A DNA stretch of 64,000 bases, taken from assembly GCA_036960305.1 (NCBI GenBank), contig JBALWA010000019.1, positions 1 through 64,000 of the forward strand. Direction: 5' to 3'. How positions within the stretch are numbered: position 1 is the first letter of the stretch; each line of letters begins with the position of its first letter. Both the position numbers and the translations under genes were made by a program. The notes under the pieces are model-generated. The model did no database searches and was not told the DNA's origin. It was given only the letters and a program-made list of their open reading frames with translations. This stretch comes from JBALVT01 sp036960305. Lineage in GTDB: Bacteria > Pseudomonadota > Gammaproteobacteria > Pseudomonadales > Halieaceae. Below are positions 45,647 through 53,537 of this stretch, one piece after another.

Positions 45647-46317
45647 ATCCGTTTAAAGTTCTCAGTGAAAAGCCCTGGCTCCCCCTACCCGCCGGGGAGG
45701 CCGCAATAGCCGAGCAGAACCCTCAAGCACCGGCCCAAATCGCGCTGCGCTTTTTTATCGCTGTGGTCTCTGTGCTGTTTTTCCTGTTTACCCTCACCTT
45801 CCTGTCCCGCTCCCAGTACCCGGACTTTCAGGCATTGGCAGGGCAGCCCTGGCAACCTTTCACCGACCCCAGTCGGCTCTGGTTCAATACGGCCTTACTC
45901 GTTTTCAGCAGTCTGGCGATGCACCTGGGCTGGCGCGCTGCCAGAAAAGGGCATACAAACCTCACTATCAGTGGTGTTGTCGCCGCGGCGTTTTTTGCCG
46001 TTCTATTCCTGTTGGCGCAACTGGACCTGTGGCAACAACTGCAAGTCATGGGCTTCTATGTCAGCAGCAACCCCGCCAATAGTTATTTTTACCTGCTCAC
46101 AGCTGTGCACGGCCTGCACTTAATCGGCGGACTGGTGGCCCTGAGTAACGTGGTATTTCGAGTCTGGTATGACGGCGACCCGACCACACTGGGTGGACCA
46201 CTCAAACTGTGTAGCACCTACTGGGATTTTCTGCTGATCGTCTGGCTTCTGTTATTTGCCCTGCTGACGAGCACACCGGATACGATCAACGCACTGGCTG
46301 CCCTGTGCGGCTTCTGA
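45643..46317 (+). CDS. coxO: Cytochrome c oxidase subunit III (CoxO-like)
   Basis: A 224-residue membrane protein with about five helices. The helices and segments such as A-V-H-G-L-H-L-I-G-G-L and Y-W-D-F-L-L-I-V-W-L-L-L-F match heme-copper oxidase subunit III, whose conserved H-G-L-H and final Y-W-H-F-x-D-x-x-W are seen here as a weaker variant (Y-W-D-F). It starts inside the ATGA overlap with subunit I. A second subunit III follows directly, as in the coxMNOP clusters described from Bradyrhizobium. Confidence 0.8.
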   Translation: MNPFKVLSEKPWLPLPAGEAAIAEQNPQAPAQIALRFFIAVVSVLFFLFTLTFLSRSQYPDFQALAGQPWQPFTDPSRLWFNTALLVFSSLAMHLGWRAARKGHTNLTISGVVAAAFFAVLFLLAQLDLWQQLQVMGFYVSSNPANSYFYLLTAVHGLHLIGGLVALSNVVFRVWYDGDPTTLGGPLKLCSTYWDFLLIVWLLLFALLTSTPDTINALAALCGF

Positions 46318-46327
46318 GGCTGAAATT

Positions 46328-47011
46328 ATGACTGCAGAAACAGAGCACAGCAGTAACTTTGACGAACCCGGTGTCGCCGGCATGGTGACCGACTGGGCAG
46401 GCGACAAGCAGGCTTTCGACATGCCCTGGGGCAAGTTGATGATGTGGATTTTCCTGCTCAGCGATACGTTCATCTTTAGCGTCTTTCTCACTGGCTATAT
46501 GAATGTACGCATGTCGGCGACCGATCCCTGGCCCAATCCCAGCGAAGTGTTTGCACTGTCATTCGGTGGCGCACCGCTACCCCTGTTACTCATCGCTATT
46601 ATGACGTTTGTGTTGATCACCAGTAGCGGCACGATGGCGCTGGCGGTTAATTTCGCCTACCGGGGGGACAAGCGCAAAGCCGTGACCCTGATCTCTCTCA
46701 CCGCCCTGCTAGGTGCGTCGTTCGTCGGGATGCAGGTATTCGAATGGAGCAAACTCATTTTTCATGAAGGCGTAAGACCCTGGAGCAACCCCATGGGTGC
46801 CGCCCAATTCGGCGCGGTGTTTTTCATGATTACCGGATTTCACGGTATGCACGTCACGGCCGGGGTGATTTATTTGTCGGTTGTTGCCCGCAAAGTCGGC
46901 CGCGGTGATTACGACAAGAAGGGTTATGAAATTGTAGAGATTGCCGGGCTCTACTGGCACTTCGTGGATCTGGTCTGGGTCTTTATTTTCGCGCTATTTT
47001 ATTTGTGGTGA
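46328..47011 (+). CDS. coxP: Second cytochrome c oxidase subunit III (CoxP-like)
   Basis: A 227-residue membrane protein with more typical subunit III features than its neighbour: F-H-G-M-H-V-T-A-G-V-I-Y and the closing Y-W-H-F-V-D-L-V-W-V-F-I-F. It begins 10 bp after the first subunit III. The two proteins are clearly different in sequence, so they are not a recent duplication. Together they mark this as a coxMNOP-type oxidase rather than the standard coxBAC set. Confidence 0.88.
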   Translation: MTAETEHSSNFDEPGVAGMVTDWAGDKQAFDMPWGKLMMWIFLLSDTFIFSVFLTGYMNVRMSATDPWPNPSEVFALSFGGAPLPLLLIAIMTFVLITSSGTMALAVNFAYRGDKRKAVTLISLTALLGASFVGMQVFEWSKLIFHEGVRPWSNPMGAAQFGAVFFMITGFHGMHVTAGVIYLSVVARKVGRGDYDKKGYEIVEIAGLYWHFVDLVWVFIFALFYLW

Positions 47012-47020
47012 GGTGAATCC

Positions 47021-47338
47021 ATGAGTGACAACACCGCTGAACAACATCCCATCGGCATCTACCTGAAAATCTGGTTACTGCTGTTTGTTCTGAGCACACT
47101 GTCCTACATGGTCGACTGGTTCCAGTTTCAGGGTTATGTACGCTGGACCTTGATACTGATATTCATGTGCCTGAAAGCCGGCTTGATCGTCGCCATATTC
47201 ATGCACCTGTCCTGGGAGCGCCTGGCGTTGAAATATGTCTTGCTGCTGCCCCCCCTGGCCATTGCGGTGCTGGTTGCCATGATGGCGATTGAAGCCGACT
47301 ATACTTTTTTCACCCGTATGACCTTCTTCGACCGCTGA
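47021..47338 (+). CDS. Prokaryotic cytochrome c oxidase subunit IV
   Basis: A 105-residue membrane protein with three helices. The pattern I-Y-L-K-I-W-L-L-L-F-V-L-S near the start and F-M-C-L-K-A-G-L-I-V-A-I-F-M-H-L in the middle is typical of COX4_pro/CyoD-like small subunits (M-x-x-K-A-x-L-V-x-x-x-F-M-H). It starts nine bases after the preceding stop and is the last structural gene of the oxidase. Confidence 0.88.
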   Translation: MSDNTAEQHPIGIYLKIWLLLFVLSTLSYMVDWFQFQGYVRWTLILIFMCLKAGLIVAIFMHLSWERLALKYVLLLPPLAIAVLVAMMAIEADYTFFTRMTFFDR

Positions 47339-47372
47339 GTCGACAATCGACCGATGGAGACCCACAGGGACC

Positions 47373-48077
47373 ATGTCTTCTCCACGTAAAAGACTGCTAC
47401 TGGGCTTTGCATGGGCAAACCTGGCACTGATTATCGTAGCCACCTCAGTCTGGCTCAGCAAACCGGCTGCCCCTCCTTTGATCCAGGGTGTACTACTCCA
47501 AAATAGCCGCGCCCTGGATGATTTCATACTGCTTGATCACAATGGCCAAGCCTTCATCAACAAACATTTGCAGGGCGCCTGGCATATTGTCTCTTACGGC
47601 TTCACCCACTGTCCGGACGTGTGCCCAACCACGCTCTCCACCCTGGCCCAGGTCGCCAGCAAGCTGGCAGCTGAGGGCAGGGAACCTCTAAATGTCCTTT
47701 TTTACTCGGTAGATCACCGCCGGGACACAGCGACAGAGCTCGCTTCCTATATGCCCTTTTTTAACGAAAGCTTTCTGGGACTGACGCACCTGGATGACAG
47801 TTCAAACCCCCACCTGCCCTTTGAACAAGGACTCGGCATATTCGCCCAGCTCTCGCCCGATGATTCTGCTGCGTCAGCAAACGACAGCGCGGCATACCAG
47901 GTAAGCCATGGCATCAGCCTGCTTCTGCTAAACCCGCAGGGACAACTACAGGCAATCTTCAAACCCGGTGAAAACCAGCTGGGTGTAAAGGTTTTTGACC
48001 CCGACACACTCTACCGCGACTATCTAAAGATTCGCTTTTATTACGACACCCCAGTGGTTGCATCCGCGACGCCCTGA
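47373..48077 (+). CDS. SCO1/SenC-type copper chaperone
   Basis: A 234-residue protein with an N-terminal signal anchor (residues 10-28). The thioredoxin-like fold has the copper site C80-P-D-V-C84 in F-T-H-C-P-D-V-C-P-T-T, and the conserved distal histidine in V-S-H-G-I-S-L-L-L-L. Sco proteins load copper into the CuA site of subunit II. The gene follows the oxidase subunits by 34 bp and would serve them. The signal anchor places it on the outside of the inner membrane. Confidence 0.9.
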   Translation: MSSPRKRLLLGFAWANLALIIVATSVWLSKPAAPPLIQGVLLQNSRALDDFILLDHNGQAFINKHLQGAWHIVSYGFTHCPDVCPTTLSTLAQVASKLAAEGREPLNVLFYSVDHRRDTATELASYMPFFNESFLGLTHLDDSSNPHLPFEQGLGIFAQLSPDDSAASANDSAAYQVSHGISLLLLNPQGQLQAIFKPGENQLGVKVFDPDTLYRDYLKIRFYYDTPVVASATP

Positions 48078-48151
48078 CAGAAAGACAAGCATCAGGCATT
48101 CTTCTGCACTAAGCTGTCAGCATTAAAACTGCCACACCCAGGAGAACATTT

Positions 48152-49090
48152 GTGTCTGAAGATGAGCACCCCGCCCGCAAAGTCGTCGTGGTTGGCGCCC
48201 GCTCAGCGCGCCAGGGCACTGGCCCCTTTATAGCAAGGGCCTTTGACCAATTGGGAGCCGACGTCTGTGCTGTTGTCGGTACATCTTCGCTTACGAACGA
48301 GCAGGCTCTGGACTCCCTGCGCAGCGAGCAAGGTATTCACTGCCGGGCTTACACGGACCTCGAAGAGGCGATCGCAGCAGAGCAGCCCGATGCGGTGGCC
48401 ATCTGCTCGCCCTACCCCTTTCACGCTGAACAACTGGCCCTGGTGGCCGCCTCCGGTTGTCACTGCCTGGTTGAGAAGCCTCTTGTCTGGCCCTGTGACG
48501 AAGCAGACCTGGAAAAACTTGTCAGCGAATTCAGCCAGCGCGACCTGTTGTTGCAAATGGTCACCCAGTGGCCGGGAACGCTGGGGGCTTTCACCGAGTT
48601 GCATGGCGCGCCTGCCGAGCCGGTTACCGACTTTGCCATGAGGCTGAGCCCTATCTCCATCGGTCCGGATATGGTGCCGGACTCCGCCCCCCACTTCATC
48701 AGCCTACTGCAGGCACTGGTCGGTCCCGGAGAATGCCTGCAGGTGACCATCCAACGCCCCCGGGACGATGCGCTGATTGTGGCCTGTGATTATGTACACG
48801 ACACGGGGACAACCCGCGCGCAATTACTACTGGAAACCTGTGAGCAGCGCCCGAGACCGGCCTGGTATCAAATCAACCAACAACGGGTAGACCGGGTGGT
48901 AGAACTACCACAGTACATCCAGCAGCTGGTGGCAGAAGATCGAACCGTCACACTCAGCGATCCCCTGGAAGGCGTTGTGAAGCATTTTATGGACTCCCTG
49001 GCAGCTGGCAAAGCGACCCATTCAAAGCAACTACTACAGGGACACCGCAATCTGCTTCAGCTGGCGGCCGCATGGCCTGAAAACCGCTAA
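48152..49090 (+). CDS. Gfo/Idh/MocA family oxidoreductase
   Basis: A 312-residue cytosolic protein that starts at GTG with AGGAG seven bases upstream. The N-terminal Rossmann part has V-V-V-V-G-A-R-S-A-R, then A-V-A-I-C-S-P-Y-P-F-H and the family signature V-E-K-P-L-V-W-P. The C-terminal half is the usual substrate domain. These enzymes oxidise or epimerise sugars and inositols with NAD. It is followed by a radical SAM gene and then LPS heptose genes, so a sugar role is plausible. Confidence 0.82.
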   Translation: MSEDEHPARKVVVVGARSARQGTGPFIARAFDQLGADVCAVVGTSSLTNEQALDSLRSEQGIHCRAYTDLEEAIAAEQPDAVAICSPYPFHAEQLALVAASGCHCLVEKPLVWPCDEADLEKLVSEFSQRDLLLQMVTQWPGTLGAFTELHGAPAEPVTDFAMRLSPISIGPDMVPDSAPHFISLLQALVGPGECLQVTIQRPRDDALIVACDYVHDTGTTRAQLLLETCEQRPRPAWYQINQQRVDRVVELPQYIQQLVAEDRTVTLSDPLEGVVKHFMDSLAAGKATHSKQLLQGHRNLLQLAAAWPENR

Positions 49091-49197
49091 ATTGCGCGAC
49101 AGATGCCGGTTGTTGTCCGGGCCTGCAAACCGTAGAATTGGCACTCTGCCCAAGGGCCACCCCCACCAACCCCATCTGCGCAAGCTAGAGGTGCACT

Positions 49198-50502
49198 TTG
49201 ACCAACAATATTCCGCTCACCGACCTGGATGCCAACACGTCAGGCCAGGACGACAGCAATGAACAGCTGGAGCTCTCGAGCATCCACGACTTCGCCACCA
49301 AACTGACCCAGCCCGGCGCCAAGGATGCACTGGAGCATTACGTGAACTGGCAGGTCGCCCAGCGCACCAATGTCGACGCCGCAGAACTGGGCTCTGATGC
49401 CGCAAAAGTGCCAGATTTCGCACCGATATCCATCAACCTTGACCTCACCACCGCCTGTAACTTTGCCTGTGATCACTGCGTTGACCTGGATATCCTCAAC
49501 ACCGGTATTCGCTACGACCACGACAAGTTGATGTCCTCCCTGGAACTGATGGCCAAGAGAGGGCTGCGTTCAGTGATTGTCATTGGTGGCGGCGAACCAA
49601 CTCTATACCCGAAGTTCGCCGAAGTAATCCGCTTTTTGAAACAATTGGACCTACAGGTGGCCATTGTCTCTAATGGCACTGGCAACCAGAAGATAGCCGA
49701 AGTCGCAGATTGCATGGACGGCAACGACTGGGTGCGTCTGTCTCTGGATTCAGGTACCGACGCTACCTTCCAGCCTATGCACAAACCCAAGAAAAACTTC
49801 CCGCTAGAAGACATCTGCGGCCGGGTACCCGCTATCAAAGCGGCCAACCCAGACCTTACCGTGGGCTTTTCCTACATCGTAACCTGGCGTGGCGCCAACA
49901 TTAACGACACCAATATCGTTGAAAACCTGCACGAGATTGCCCAGGCGACACGCCTGGCACGGGATTCTGAATTCGACTACATCAGCTTCAAGCCTTTTCT
50001 TACCCGGGATGAAATCAACAACGCCGAAGTGATTGATATCAAGCGACAGGACAACGTGGACGAGACGGTGGCCAGAATCCAGGCCCAGATCGATGAGGCC
50101 GTGACCCTGGAGACCGACACGTTCCGGGTACTGCGCAGTACGGGGCTGAAAGCCATGCTGAGCGGTCAAACACAGACACTGGGCAAGCAACCACAACAAT
50201 GTCATATGCAGTTTTTCCGACAGGTATTAAGCCCACTGGGGCTGTACAACTGCCCGGTATACCGCAATCAGGATCACGGCAAGCTGGGGGACAAAAATGC
50301 TGCGGCTGATGAACTGGCCTACGACGCCACCCGCGGCCAGACCGCCACCCTGATACGCGACTTTAACGCCACCACCAGCTGCGAGAAGGTCACTTGTCTC
50401 TATAACGATGTGAACTGGTGGATAGAGCGCCTGATAGAAAACCCGGAGCAACTGGAACAGTTGACCACCAGCGGTACGGACGCACCGGATTACTTTCTCT
50501 AA
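49198..50502 (+). CDS. Radical SAM enzyme with a SPASM-like C-terminal cysteine set
   Basis: A 434-residue protein starting at TTG with AGAGGTG six bases upstream. The iron-sulfur motif is C87-N-F-A-C91-D-H-C94, with G-G-G-E-P-T-L-Y-P as the S-adenosylmethionine-binding segment. Extra cysteines near the end (Q-Q-C-H-M-Q-F, Y-N-C-P-V-Y, T-S-C-E-K-V-T-C) would hold an auxiliary cluster, as in SPASM and twitch proteins. The first 70 residues are an acidic extension. No peptide precursor gene is seen nearby, and the substrate is unknown. It follows a Gfo/Idh gene by 107 bp. Confidence 0.85.
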   Translation: MTNNIPLTDLDANTSGQDDSNEQLELSSIHDFATKLTQPGAKDALEHYVNWQVAQRTNVDAAELGSDAAKVPDFAPISINLDLTTACNFACDHCVDLDILNTGIRYDHDKLMSSLELMAKRGLRSVIVIGGGEPTLYPKFAEVIRFLKQLDLQVAIVSNGTGNQKIAEVADCMDGNDWVRLSLDSGTDATFQPMHKPKKNFPLEDICGRVPAIKAANPDLTVGFSYIVTWRGANINDTNIVENLHEIAQATRLARDSEFDYISFKPFLTRDEINNAEVIDIKRQDNVDETVARIQAQIDEAVTLETDTFRVLRSTGLKAMLSGQTQTLGKQPQQCHMQFFRQVLSPLGLYNCPVYRNQDHGKLGDKNAAADELAYDATRGQTATLIRDFNATTSCEKVTCLYNDVNWWIERLIENPEQLEQLTTSGTDAPDYFL

Positions 50503-50518
50503 ACCCAGTGTACCCCGG

Positions 50519-51631
50519 CTAAGCTGTGCGGCCCACACCCTGGGCCAACAGCTCCGAGTCACAGGCCTCTTTCACCATCTTCACTGTCACCAGGTTCATG
50601 CAGTCATGATGCTGTAGGGGGCAGACTTTTTTGTGGCAGGGGCCGCAGGGCACATCGATCTGAATGATGGTCTCTCCGCCATGGCTGGTATCTGTCCAGC
50701 GCCTTTCGGTGGGACCGAAGACCGTCACCCTGGACGTATTGAACGCCCGGGCAAAGTGCCGGGGCCCGGTATCATTTCCCAGTAACAACACACTGCGCTC
50801 GATCAGGGATTTAAGTTCCCCCAGAGTCAGGCAGGGGTTCGTCAACAATGCCGAAGGTTGCTTCATGGCTTGTTGAATGGCCTCCGCCAGGGGCTCTTCC
50901 CCGGGTCCGGGGCTCATAGCGATGGCGACACCGTGCTGCTCAATCAGCTGATCAGCCACCGCGGCAAAGCGTTCGGGGGCCCAGCACTTGGATGCACCGA
51001 AATTTGCGCCGGGAGAGATCACCACCAGGGGTTTTTGCGGGTCAACACCGCAGCTCAACAGACGCTCATTGACGGACTCATCACAATCCGGCGTGGTATA
51101 GAGTGTCAACTGATCACCGGGGTGCTCACAGCCCAGTGCCATGGCCAGCTGCCCATAGTAATCCACCATGGGCATGGGTTCGTAGCCGCCTGCTATCTTG
51201 TTAGGCACAGCCAGGGCGTCGGTAAGCAGGATTCTACGGCCGTCGCGATTGAAGCCAAGGCGGCGCTTCGCACCACTGCGCCAGCACAACCAGGCGCTGC
51301 GGAGTGAATTCGGCAGCATGATCGCCAGGTCGAATTGTTCATTGCGCAAATCCTTGATCAGTGTTTTTTGCGCCTGCTTTGCCTCGGCGCTTTTATTGCG
51401 GGGCGGCCAAACATGGCAGTGCCGGGACCAGGGGCTGCCCTCTAGCAAGGGCAGGAGATGACGCTGGGTCAGGAGGTGTATCTGCGCCTGCGGGTATCGC
51501 TCGAATATCGCCTGCAGAACCGGTGTCGCCATGACCACATCGCCCACCCAGGTAGGCAGGACAATAAGAATACTCTCGGGATCGTGGCGAAAGGACAGCG
51601 CGGCTGGCGACTTGCAACTTGAAACTGACAT
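50519..51631 (-). CDS. GT9 lipopolysaccharide heptosyltransferase family protein
   Basis: A 370-residue cytosolic or membrane-associated enzyme. The start at 51631 has AGAGG upstream; the longer frame from 51682 does not. Family features are I-L-I-V-L-P-T-W-V-G-D-V-V-M-A-T-P, S-P-G-A-N-F-G-A-S-K-C-W, and the donor site L-L-L-G-N-D-T-G-P-R-H-F-A-R-A-F with V-F-G-P-T. Such enzymes add heptose from ADP-heptose to the LPS core. The WaaF group is closest by pattern. The C-terminus has a cysteine-rich stretch (C-G-P-C-H-K-K-V-C-P). It is divergent from the heptose adenylyltransferase gene. Confidence 0.85.
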   Translation of the reverse strand: MSVSSCKSPAALSFRHDPESILIVLPTWVGDVVMATPVLQAIFERYPQAQIHLLTQRHLLPLLEGSPWSRHCHVWPPRNKSAEAKQAQKTLIKDLRNEQFDLAIMLPNSLRSAWLCWRSGAKRRLGFNRDGRRILLTDALAVPNKIAGGYEPMPMVDYYGQLAMALGCEHPGDQLTLYTTPDCDESVNERLLSCGVDPQKPLVVISPGANFGASKCWAPERFAAVADQLIEQHGVAIAMSPGPGEEPLAEAIQQAMKQPSALLTNPCLTLGELKSLIERSVLLLGNDTGPRHFARAFNTSRVTVFGPTERRWTDTSHGGETIIQIDVPCGPCHKKVCPLQHHDCMNLVTVKMVKEACDSELLAQGVGRTA

Positions 51632-51746
51632 ACAACCTCTGGTGGCGAAACGGTTACGCCGGAGTATATATTCTATGGTCAATCCCCGCTACACTGCACC
51701 CAGCCAGCGTTTTTTAGCGCCGCTCATCACTACTTGAGAACTCTCC

Positions 51747-52238
51747 ATGACCACCTTCAACAAGATCTTCGCCGATCCCCAGTCCCTGCTACCGATACTT
51801 GAAGCGCACCGTGAAAAAGGCGAGACCATCGTATTTGGCAACGGCTGCTTCGACCTGATCCACGTAGGCCACGTTCGTTATCTGGACGCCGCCAGAGCAC
51901 TGGGAGACGTGCTGGTCATCGCCGTTAACACCGAGGCTTCCATTCGCACCAATAGCAATCGTGAGCCTTCGATAAACCCCTGCGAAGAGCGCATGGAAGT
52001 GATCGCGGCACTGGATGCTGTCAACTACGTAGTGCCACTGGAAGCGTCTGTTCCAACACCACTGATAGAACTGTACCGGCCGCATGTACAGGCCAAGGGC
52101 ACGGATTACACCCTCGAGCAAATGCCCGAGCGCTTCGCTGTGGAAGCGGGCGGTGGTCGCATTGAATTTGTCGGTGATGAAAAAACACACAGTTCCTCCG
52201 CACTGCGCGAAATACTGCGTCAGCGCGGCGCTTTGTAA
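51747..52238 (+). CDS. rfaE2: D-glycero-beta-D-manno-heptose 1-phosphate adenylyltransferase (RfaE2)
   Basis: A 163-residue cytidylyltransferase-like protein that makes ADP-heptose from heptose 1-phosphate and ATP. The nucleotide site G-N-G-C-F-D-L-I-H-V-G-H-V-R-Y-L has the H-V-G-H motif, followed by V-A-V-N-T-E-A-S-I-R and E-E-R-M-E-V-I-A-A-L. It is the stand-alone C-terminal half of what is often the fused HldE protein, so a separate kinase (RfaE1) should be elsewhere. It pairs with the heptosyltransferase on the other side of a shared intergenic region. Confidence 0.9.
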   Translation: MTTFNKIFADPQSLLPILEAHREKGETIVFGNGCFDLIHVGHVRYLDAARALGDVLVIAVNTEASIRTNSNREPSINPCEERMEVIAALDAVNYVVPLEASVPTPLIELYRPHVQAKGTDYTLEQMPERFAVEAGGGRIEFVGDEKTHSSSALREILRQRGAL

Positions 52239-52303
52239 GCACGCTCGATGTTGAATTATGTTCACCCCAAGCTAAACACCTAAAACCGAAAAGGACTCTC
52301 TGT

Positions 52304-53167
52304 ATGCTCCGTCTCAAACACGCTCTTCTAGCTGCTGTTATCGCCGGAACCACTGTGATTAACGCTTTCGCTGCCGAACCAGGCAACGCAGCCCTGGAGC
52401 AGGCGATCAATAATCGTAGCGCCGAAGATCAAGCGCGGGATGCTGCCAGGCACCCGGCAAAGACCCTGGAATTTTTCCAGCTGGAACCGGGCATGACCGT
52501 CGCCGAGGCTTTGCCCGGGGGAGGCTGGTATACCAACATACTCGCCAATTACCTGGGCGCAGAGGGTACGCTCCTCGGTGTGAATTACCCGGACGCACTG
52601 TGGCCCATGTTCAGCTTCGCGACTGACGAGATGGTTAAGAAACGTATCGCCCAGACTAAGGAGTTTCCGAAACTTGTTGCCGGTTTTACCGACAACGGTA
52701 TAAAAGCAACAGGCTTCACCTTTAACACGGTGCCCTCAGATGCTCTGGGCACGGTTGACCGGGTGCTATTGATCCGAGCACTGCACAACCTCAATCGCTT
52801 CGAATCGACCACTGGCATGCGCAGCCAGGCCCTCGCAGCAGTGCGCGCCATGCTGAAGGACGATGGCCTGGTCGGTGTCGTACAACACCGGGCACCCGCC
52901 AGTGCCGAAGATGACTGGGCGGACGGTAGTCGTGGTTACCTGAAGCAGGCAGCCGTCATCGCGCTGTTTAAGCAGGCCGGCTTCGAACTGGTCGCCAGCA
53001 GTGAAATAAACGCCAACCCCAACGATAAGCCGGGAACTGAAGACATTGTCTGGCGACTGCCGCCCTCCCTCACCGACAGCAAGGACGACGCGGATCGCAG
53101 GGCAGCCATGCAGGCAATCGGGGAGTCCGACCGGATGACGCTGACGTTCCGCAAGGTTAAGCCCTAA
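52304..53167 (+). CDS. Exported SAM-methyltransferase-like protein
   Basis: A 287-residue protein with a clear signal peptide (cleavage near A-F-A, residue 24). After it comes a methyltransferase-like domain with M-T-V-A-E-A-L-P-G-G-G-W-Y-T in place of the normal G-x-G-x-G, and R-V-L-L-I-R-A-L-H-N-L. Export of a SAM-binding fold is strange because SAM is not expected in the periplasm; a group of such predicted exported methyltransferases is known from proteobacteria, with unsettled function. It might bind another ligand. It stands alone, 65 bp after rfaE2. Confidence 0.8.
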   Translation: MLRLKHALLAAVIAGTTVINAFAAEPGNAALEQAINNRSAEDQARDAARHPAKTLEFFQLEPGMTVAEALPGGGWYTNILANYLGAEGTLLGVNYPDALWPMFSFATDEMVKKRIAQTKEFPKLVAGFTDNGIKATGFTFNTVPSDALGTVDRVLLIRALHNLNRFESTTGMRSQALAAVRAMLKDDGLVGVVQHRAPASAEDDWADGSRGYLKQAAVIALFKQAGFELVASSEINANPNDKPGTEDIVWRLPPSLTDSKDDADRRAAMQAIGESDRMTLTFRKVKP

Positions 53168-53219
53168 GATATAACTTTTAGTTATGATTAGATATAATAA
53201 AATATCATGTAGTTATTTC

Positions 53220-53247
53220 TTGATCCTGACGAGATCTCACTTATACT
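53220..53247 (+). promoter_or_regulatory. Sigma-70-type promoter of the candidate small RNA
   Basis: TTGATC (53220-53225) and TATACT (53242-53247) are separated by 16 bp. The following transcript start would fall near 53252-53254, right at the first paired base of the RNA. AT-rich sequence lies upstream. Confidence 0.6.
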
Positions 53248-53251
53248 AAAA

Positions 53252-53462
53252 GTGTGTCGGGGGATTGAGAACTTACATGGGACTCTCAATCAGTTGGTAC
53301 CGACACAACTTGGGGGGCAGCGTGCGAACATAAGTCAGATATGTTTGCGGCCACGGGGACGTTTTCCGGTAGCGGGCCGGATCTAGTAATACCGGGTCAA
53401 AAGAACAACAAGCCTTACCCCGATAGCGCCGTCGCAGGCTTTTGTTTGCGGCGGCGTTTTTT
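53252..53462 (+). ncRNA. Candidate structured small RNA, about 210 nt, family unknown
   Basis: The segment between promoter and terminator has no supported coding frame but contains several long inverted repeats. TGTGTCGG (53253-53260) pairs with CCGACACA (53300-53307), and inside it GATTGAGA (53263-53270) pairs with TCTCAATC (53284-53291). GCGAACATA (53324-53332) pairs with TATGTTTGC (53340-53348) with one G-U, closing a 7-base loop. CCGGTA (53366-53371) pairs with TACCGG (53390-53395). A terminator hairpin ends it. The 5' and 3' ends do not pair with each other, unlike 6S RNA. It could be a regulatory sRNA, or a leader of the next gene, which however seems to have its own promoter. Confidence 0.6.
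53427..53462 (+). terminator. Rho-independent terminator
   Basis: CGCCGTCGCA (53427-53436) pairs with TGCGGCGGCG (53447-53456) with one wobble, and is followed at once by six T (53457-53462). This is a textbook intrinsic terminator at the end of the candidate small RNA. Confidence 0.85.
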
Positions 53463-53537
53463 CTTCCTCTAACCGCCTCTCTCGCACACATTATGCCAGA
53501 AGTGCGCTATGCTCCCTTTAGTATTCACGGGGGCCCC

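Noticed and set aside
48203..48694. 163-codon antisense frame opposite the Gfo/Idh gene
   Set aside because: It lies wholly within a clear oxidoreductase gene and has no start signal.
53252..53462. 6S RNA or a c-di-GMP (GEMM) riboswitch as identity for the small RNA
   Set aside because: 6S RNA is a single long rod with paired ends, while here the 5' end pairs locally; I could not find the GEMM core motifs. The RNA is therefore left unnamed.
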